Below the pieces are notes generated by a model. It saw nothing but the letters and a program-made list of their open reading frames with translations, was not told the DNA's origin and did not search any database. A DNA stretch of 64,000 nt from JADKIH01 sp964595205. Lineage in GTDB: Bacteria; Bacteroidota; Bacteroidia; AKYH767-A; 2013-40CM-41-45. Below, piece after piece: positions 59,552-64,000 of the stretch. The DNA is taken from contig CAZQOQ010000026.1 in the NCBI GenBank assembly GCA_964595205.1, forward strand, positions 22,920-86,919, given 5' to 3'. Both the position numbers and the translations under genes were made by a program. The first letter of the stretch is position 1, and every line of letters begins with the position of its first letter.

Positions 59552-60004
59552 TCATTTCTCTACGAGTTGCTCTGCAAGGCCGATGAGAATTCCTTCAGGT
59601 CCCCGGATATAGCACAGCCGGTACGAATTCTCATATTGAACGACTTCACCAACCATTTTCGCGCCAAAGTTCCTGAGCCTGTTGAGTAGCTCGTCGATAT
59701 CGCTAACTGCAAACATAACCCGCAGGTAGCCGAATGCATTCACAGGCGCATTCCTGTGATCGGAAACCACTGGCGGGTTGAGATAACGACAGAGTTCGAT
59801 CCGGCTATGACCGTCGGGAGTTTTCATCATAGCAATCTCAACCGACTGATTTGCCAAACCTGTAACGCGACCAGACCATTCTCCTTCTATCATAGCACGT
59901 CCCTCCAACTGCAGGCCGATTTCTTCGAAGAATGAAATGGTCTTATCGAGGGATTGAACAACGATGGCAACATTATCCATTCGAAGTAATTTCGATTTTC
60001 CCAT
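59552..60004 (-). CDS. VOC family (glyoxalase/bleomycin-resistance-like) protein
   Basis: A 150-residue protein with two beta-alpha-beta-beta-beta modules: MDNVAIVVQSLDKTISFFEE at 9-28 and the second from FGYLRVMFAVSDIDELLNRL. The last conserved Glu lies in GPEGILIGLAEQLVEK. VOC proteins bind a metal and can be isomerases, dioxygenases or resistance proteins; the substrate is unknown. Its stop codon is followed in frame by the T9SS tail fragment. Confidence 0.83.
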   Translation of the reverse strand: MGKSKLLRMDNVAIVVQSLDKTISFFEEIGLQLEGRAMIEGEWSGRVTGLANQSVEIAMMKTPDGHSRIELCRYLNPPVVSDHRNAPVNAFGYLRVMFAVSDIDELLNRLRNFGAKMVGEVVQYENSYRLCYIRGPEGILIGLAEQLVEK

Positions 60005-60082
60005 GATTTCTATTTATAAAATTAATGTTTACTTCAAGAATTTATAGCTGAAATAAAAAATTGCGCTTAAGAGCAATAAGTA

Positions 60083-61264
60083 TCAGTGAACCGTTACCTC
60101 TGGTTTCTTGTATTGCAATAGTCCAAGCATCATTATTAATGCCGTAAGAATAATAACCTGAATGATTAACGATTTGCCGATAAATCCGGTTTGTTGTGAA
60201 ACAGGAATGGATAAAAATAACAAAATAGTTATTAGTCCTCTGGGAGCGAGGTAAACTAATGGATTCACCGAAACTCTAAATAATTTTAAAACCAAAAACC
60301 TTAACAGGAAAATACATGCGGTAATTACCATGGCAAAAATAATGGTGTTTTGATTAAGAAGTTCAGAAACATCAATCAGAAAACCGAATAAAATAAAAAA
60401 CAATGCTCTTATTAAAAATGCCAATTCGGTGGTGATTTCACGAAACTTATGAACGTCCTTACTGAATCTTATCGGGTGAAAACGCTGAATAAATTTGTAA
60501 TGCCTTAATTCATCAATATTCCCGATAAACAAACCAAATATCAGAATAAATATTAAAGACGGTAAATGAAATTCCTTAGAAATCGCATAGATAAGCACTA
60601 CAATAATTATAAGAGGAACAAATTTTACATGATGTTTAATTTTATTCAGAAAGCCGGCAAGCAGAAGTGTCGCCATGGACGAAACAACCAACATTAAAAA
60701 CAAGTCCAATGAAAAATAACCAAACGTTGTACCGTCAAAGTTATCGTTCAGACTTATGAAGTTGAAAAAAATAACACCGAAAATATCGGACAAACTACTT
60801 TCATAAGTAATAAATTCTCTTTCTAATGCAGGCAGGTTCTTCGCACTCGGAATGGCAATTGCACTGCTTATTACAGCCAGTGGAATGGCGTTGATCAAAG
60901 CAATTTTTAGAGGAACCGAATTGTAATAATGAAGATACCAGGCTATTCCGAAACTAATTACCAGCATCGGCAATAATGAAACTAAAATTGACTTTAGAAT
61001 TAAATGATATTTGGATTTATTTACTTCAATTTCCAATGCGCCCTCCAGAACTATCAGTATCAGCCCGACTGTTCCCAGGACCGGCAATACAGGTGTCAGG
61101 TTTGGAATTTGAATGTTAAAATTATCTGCCAGTAGTTTTACCGAAAATCCTAAAATTAACAGCAGAATTACTGAAGGAATTTTTGTTCTTGAAGTGGAAA
61201 TATCAAAAAGGTAAGCGAAAAGAATTAAAACAGAGAGTGAAATGATTATAGTGGTTGTCATCAT
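60083..61264 (-). CDS. Cation/proton antiporter (CPA family)
   Basis: A 393-residue inner-membrane protein with about 12-13 hydrophobic segments. The half-broken helix region contains LPALEREFITYESSLSDIFG, with the Asp that in CPA antiporters lies near the ion site, and ARFLVL-type and PRGLITILLFLSIP motifs of the NhaP/KefB group. There is no RCK or TrkA domain, so it is the membrane part only. It exchanges Na+ or K+ for H+. ATG at 61264 or 61261. Confidence 0.85.
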   Translation of the reverse strand: MMTTTIIISLSVLILFAYLFDISTSRTKIPSVILLLILGFSVKLLADNFNIQIPNLTPVLPVLGTVGLILIVLEGALEIEVNKSKYHLILKSILVSLLPMLVISFGIAWYLHYYNSVPLKIALINAIPLAVISSAIAIPSAKNLPALEREFITYESSLSDIFGVIFFNFISLNDNFDGTTFGYFSLDLFLMLVVSSMATLLLAGFLNKIKHHVKFVPLIIIVVLIYAISKEFHLPSLIFILIFGLFIGNIDELRHYKFIQRFHPIRFSKDVHKFREITTELAFLIRALFFILFGFLIDVSELLNQNTIIFAMVITACIFLLRFLVLKLFRVSVNPLVYLAPRGLITILLFLSIPVSQQTGFIGKSLIIQVIILTALIMMLGLLQYKKPEVTVH

Positions 61265-61368
61265 TTAATATCAGCCCGTTAATGTTAGCAGGTCCGGACA
61301 TTTTGACGATGCCTGCAATCCAGCATCGGATTAAAAAATTCACGAATATAAATTATCCTTCAACACCA

Positions 61369-62505
61369 TCACTGAAAAAACTCCTTCATCCTTTCGTAAA
61401 AACTCTTGTCGCCTTTGCCTGGATTTGGTTTAAAGTTGGGAGAGTTACGAAGATTCTCAAGCGTCTTTTTTTCCTCTGACGACAATTGCTGTGGAGTCCA
61501 CACGTTGATGTTTATTAAAATATCGCCGCGACCGTAGTTGTTAATACTTGGAAGTCCTTTTCCTTTCAGCCGCAGAACTTTTCCGCCCTGGGTTCCCGGA
61601 TCGATTTTAATTTTTGCCTTTCCATCAAGTGTGGGTATTTCAGTTGTGTATCCTAAAGCCGCATCGATAAAGTTCAGGTAAAGATCAAACAAAAGATTAT
61701 TTCCATCGCGTTGGAGGTAGGGATGTTTTTCCTCTTCGATCAAAATCAAAAGGTCCCCGGGAATTCCGCCTCTTTCAGCTGCATTTCCTTTTCCATTCAT
61801 CGTGAGCTGCATTCCTTCACCGACACCGGCAGGAATGTTTATCGTGATGGTTTCTTCGCCGCGAACAACACCGCTGCTGTGGCAGGTCTTGCATTTATCG
61901 GTAATGACCTGTCCTTCCCCGCTGCAAACCGGGCATGTGGTCGTAGTCCTCATCTGCCCGATAAAAGTACTCGTCACTTTGTGAATCTGTCCGGAGCCAT
62001 GACAATGCGTACAGGTCTTGAAAGAACTGCTGTTTTGCGCGCCGGTTCCCCTGCAGGTAGAACAGACGATAAATTTATTCAGAGTGATTTTCTTTTCAAC
62101 GCCTTTGGAAATTTCTTCAAGTGTTAGTTTAACTTTTATCCGGAGATTCGAGCCCCTGTTCACCCTTCGTCCTCCGCGGGTTCCACCGCCGCCGAAAAAA
62201 CTCTCGAACGGACTACCTTCCCCGAATATATCGCCGAAGTGAGAAAATATGTCTTCCATATTCATTCCACCGGCACCACCATTCATTCCCCTGTGGCCAA
62301 ACTGATCGTATCGTTGTCGTTTTTCCGAATCGCTTAACACTTCATAGGCTTCAGCGGCTTCCTTAAATTTTTCTTCGGCTTCTTTATTACCGGGGTTTTT
62401 ATCAGGATGATATTTAAGGGCTAATTGCCGGTAAGCCTTTTTTATCTCTGCTTCCTGTGCGCTTTTGCTGACTCCTAATACTTCGTAAAAATCTCGCTTG
62501 GACAT
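61369..62505 (-). CDS. dnaJ: Chaperone protein DnaJ
   Basis: A 378-residue class I J-protein. J domain 1-70 with YHPDKNPG; Gly/Phe-rich region 72-110; zinc domain with CSTCRGTG, CTHCHGSG, CPVCSGEG and CKTCHSSG, the last deviating from CxGxG; then the C-terminal substrate-binding domains. It stimulates DnaK ATPase with GrpE. grpE lies 48 nt upstream on the same strand; dnaK is not in the window. Confidence 0.97.
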   Translation of the reverse strand: MSKRDFYEVLGVSKSAQEAEIKKAYRQLALKYHPDKNPGNKEAEEKFKEAAEAYEVLSDSEKRQRYDQFGHRGMNGGAGGMNMEDIFSHFGDIFGEGSPFESFFGGGGTRGGRRVNRGSNLRIKVKLTLEEISKGVEKKITLNKFIVCSTCRGTGAQNSSSFKTCTHCHGSGQIHKVTSTFIGQMRTTTTCPVCSGEGQVITDKCKTCHSSGVVRGEETITINIPAGVGEGMQLTMNGKGNAAERGGIPGDLLILIEEEKHPYLQRDGNNLLFDLYLNFIDAALGYTTEIPTLDGKAKIKIDPGTQGGKVLRLKGKGLPSINNYGRGDILININVWTPQQLSSEEKKTLENLRNSPNFKPNPGKGDKSFYERMKEFFQ

Positions 62506-62553
62506 CCGTTTATTATTGAAGATTGAATATTGAAAATTGAATAATATAATAGA
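62506..62553. repeat. CAATTTTCAATATTCAA words between grpE and dnaJ
   Basis: The gap between the grpE stop and the dnaJ start is largely TTCAATATTCAATCTTC words on the minus strand, the same family as the array between clpP and clpX and the region near 59260. It contains the dnaJ ribosome-binding region. Confidence 0.6.
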
Positions 62554-63126
62554 TCAATTTCCGACTATGACTTTTGCGTGTCTGATAACACGGTCATTTA
62601 AAAAATATCCCTTCTCCGTCTCTTCAACAACTTTACCCTTCAGGTCAGCAGAGGGGGCCGGGATGTTTGCAATTGCATCATGCAATTCCGGATCGAATGG
62701 TTTGCCAACGGAATCCATCTCTTTTAACCCTTTTGATGCGGCTACGCTTTTAATTTTAGAATGAATGAGTTTCACACCTTCTATTACCGATTTTTCATCC
62801 TTTGTTTCGTCGACCGATTTTAAAGCTCTTTCAAGATCGTCGATAATAGGGAGCAGCGACATGAAAATGTCAGCCGAAGCCATTTTTGTCTGTTCGATTC
62901 TGTCCTTTGCTACCCTGCGTTTATAATTTTCAAAATCGGAATAAAGTCGCAGGTACTTGTCTTTCGCACCGGTCAATTCAGCCTCGAGTTTTGAAACCGG
63001 ATCTTTCTCTTCGGTTTCAGCATCAGGCAAATTTTCATGCTGTTCATTTATCACTTCTTCATTCATTTCACCGGCAGCTTCATTTTTAGTTTCGCTGCCA
63101 GAATTCCAATCTTGTTTCGATTTCAT
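62554..63126 (-). CDS. grpE: Nucleotide exchange factor GrpE
   Basis: A 190-residue nucleotide exchange factor for DnaK. After an acidic N-terminus (about 20-50) comes the long dimerisation helix (KYLRLYSDFENYKRRVAKDR) and the C-terminal domain GKPFDPELHDAIANIPAPS. The ATG at 63126 is preferred; a TTG at 63168 would add 14 basic residues (KKPFFSKKNTKDK) and remains possible. It is coupled in an operon with dnaJ. Confidence 0.94.
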   Translation of the reverse strand: MKSKQDWNSGSETKNEAAGEMNEEVINEQHENLPDAETEEKDPVSKLEAELTGAKDKYLRLYSDFENYKRRVAKDRIEQTKMASADIFMSLLPIIDDLERALKSVDETKDEKSVIEGVKLIHSKIKSVAASKGLKEMDSVGKPFDPELHDAIANIPAPSADLKGKVVEETEKGYFLNDRVIRHAKVIVGN

Positions 63127-63226
63127 CTTATCTTTTGTATTTTTCTTTGAAAAAAAAGGTTTTTTCAAGGGGAGTCAAGGATATTGCCACCAGACTTTTA
63201 AGGTCAAACTGACAGGTAAATAACAT

Positions 63227-63260
63227 AAAAAACAGAAGAATCATTGATCCTTCTGTTTTC
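63227..63260 (-). terminator. Terminator of the TlpA-like gene
   Basis: AAAACAGAAG at 63229-63238 pairs with CTTCTGTTTT at 63250-63259, with ATC/GAT extending the stem. On the minus strand six T residues follow; the plus strand also has a T tract after it, so the structure could work in both directions. It lies 22 nt after the TlpA-like stop. Confidence 0.75.
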
Positions 63261-63281
63261 CTTTTTTTTCAAAAATATAAT

Positions 63282-63800
63282 TTATTGATTACTGGTTAGC
63301 TTTTGTAATTCCATTTCGAGGCTTTCACCGCGAAGGTTTTTAGCAACGATTTCACCCTTCTCATTCACCAGCCAGTTGGTAGGGATGCCCTGAACGCCAT
63401 AGGTTTTAGCAGCGTCAGAATACCACCATTTTAAATCGCTGACGTGATAGGGCCAAATTAACTGGTCTTTTTGAATTGCACTTACCCAGGCATCTTTGGT
63501 TTTATCCAATGATACGCTGTAAATTGTAAATCCTTTGGCTTTGGCAAATTTGGCAGATTTATATTTCTTATAAGCAGCTACCACATTTGGATTTTCCATT
63601 CTGCAGGGGCCGCACCATGATGCCCAGAAATCGATGAGAACCACCTGGCCCCGCAGGGATGATAAGGCCATTTCTTTGCCTTCGGGATTCTGGAGTTTGA
63701 TCTCAGGGGCAATGTTTCCAACCTCCAAACCGATATTGGATTGAGCGTTCATTGTTACATAGCTGAATAAAGCTATGACCAGTATGCTTATTTTTTTCAT
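63282..63800 (-). CDS. TlpA-like exported thioredoxin
   Basis: A 172-residue redox protein with a signal peptide (about 1-19, ending MNAQ) and a thioredoxin fold containing the active site ASWCGPCRMENP (about residues 60-71), PE-GKEMALSSLRGQVV and the cis-Pro in GIPTNWLVNEKGE. TlpA/ResA-type proteins reduce disulfides in the periplasm, often for cytochrome c. It lies upstream of grpE but has its own terminator and a TATATTTG element. Confidence 0.93.
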   Translation of the reverse strand: MKKISILVIALFSYVTMNAQSNIGLEVGNIAPEIKLQNPEGKEMALSSLRGQVVLIDFWASWCGPCRMENPNVVAAYKKYKSAKFAKAKGFTIYSVSLDKTKDAWVSAIQKDQLIWPYHVSDLKWWYSDAAKTYGVQGIPTNWLVNEKGEIVAKNLRGESLEMELQKLTSNQ

Positions 63801-63851
63801 AAAAGATTATTTTTTGAGCGGCCGGTGGGTCAAAGACCCTGCCAGAGGACG

Positions 63852-63859
63852 CAAATATA
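63852..63859 (-). promoter_or_regulatory. -7 promoter element for the TlpA-like gene
   Basis: The minus strand reads TATATTTG, an exact TAnnTTTG match, 51 nt before the ATG at 63800. No -33 TTG is at the right distance. Confidence 0.42.
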
Positions 63860-63940
63860 AGAATTGTATTTTATTTCTCCTTTTCTAACATAGCAGACAG
63901 ATACCTGACGCCAAAACAACGTGGGATAAGCAGTTTCATT

Positions 63941-63982
63941 ATCCGCGAAAATCTGCGAATAAAATCTGCGCAATCTGCGGGA
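63941..63982. repeat. ATCTGCG words at the right edge
   Basis: ATCCGCGAAAATCTGCGAAT followed by AAAATCTGCG and AATCTGCGGG. The same words occur at 53465-53501. The adjoining gene is outside the window, so its position relative to a stop codon cannot be judged. Confidence 0.7.
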
Positions 63983-64000
63983 TAAATTTCAGGTGTTGCT

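Noticed and set aside
59402..60004. A single readthrough VOC-T9SS fusion gene
   Set aside because: A TGA separates the parts and there is no signal peptide, so T9SS export would not be possible.

Overview
The window looks like a chromosomal segment of a free-living member of the Bacteroidota. Evidence seen directly: three secreted proteins and one orphan fragment carry type IX secretion (T9SS) C-terminal sorting domains; there is a TonB-dependent receptor with an N-terminal carboxypeptidase-regulatory-like domain; several genes are preceded by the Bacteroidota promoter signature TAnnTTTG, two of them with TTG exactly 19 nt upstream; and carA follows rplQ directly. Menaquinone is made by the futalosine route (mqnB-mqnD). 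No rRNA, prophage, CRISPR array or complete insertion sequence is visible. One tRNA, Leu(UAG), is present.

Layout. 1-5 kb: a nucleotide-sugar epimerase and a CpsB/YwqE-type PHP phosphatase (surface polysaccharide), then two convergent T9SS cargo genes, one an M23 peptidase. 5-25 kb, all on the minus strand: an almost uninterrupted str-S10-spc-alpha superoperon read from rpsL to rplQ (rpsL, rpsG, fusA, S10, L3, L4, L23, L2, S19, L22, S3, L16, L29, S17, L14, L24, L5, S14, S8, L6, L18, S5, L30, L15, secY, map, infA, L36, S13, S11, S4, rpoA, L17), without tuf and adk, closed by a terminator and followed by carA. 25-31 kb: an S41-like protein, clpX, clpP, tig, tRNA-Leu. 31-38 kb: an ECF sigma/anti-sigma pair, a flavoprotein, a small membrane protein, a deoxynucleoside kinase, a GH3-family protein and a T9SS protein. 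38-44 kb: a TonB receptor with a small partner gene and fabD, then a large inverted-repeat region and a Bax-inhibitor-1 family protein. 44-50 kb: folE-queD diverging from mqnB-mqnD, hldD, a TPR protein, a MerR regulator and an M23 peptidase. 50-64 kb: alaS, a YD-like repeat protein, a sigma-54-type response regulator lacking a DNA-binding domain, ppx/gppA, an ABC exporter, a VOC protein followed by a T9SS tail remnant, a cation/proton antiporter, dnaJ-grpE and a TlpA-like thioredoxin.

The most unusual feature is not a gene. About fifteen genes of unrelated function have tandem arrays of short words (7-9 nt) that begin at, or within roughly 20 nt after, their stop codons. The words differ between genes (GGCTAATC, GGTCAAA, CCAAACG, ACAGTAAA, AATTTGA, ATTGAA, AAGGATT), but the placement is the same. 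Two convergent gene pairs carry the words as inverted arms. In mqnD, and possibly folE, an array has been captured into the reading frame and encodes KRQTPN. I know of no described function for this arrangement.

Limits: gene functions rest on motif recognition without database searches. Start codons were chosen by ATG preference, spacing and family lengths. Promoters and terminators are sequence-pattern calls.
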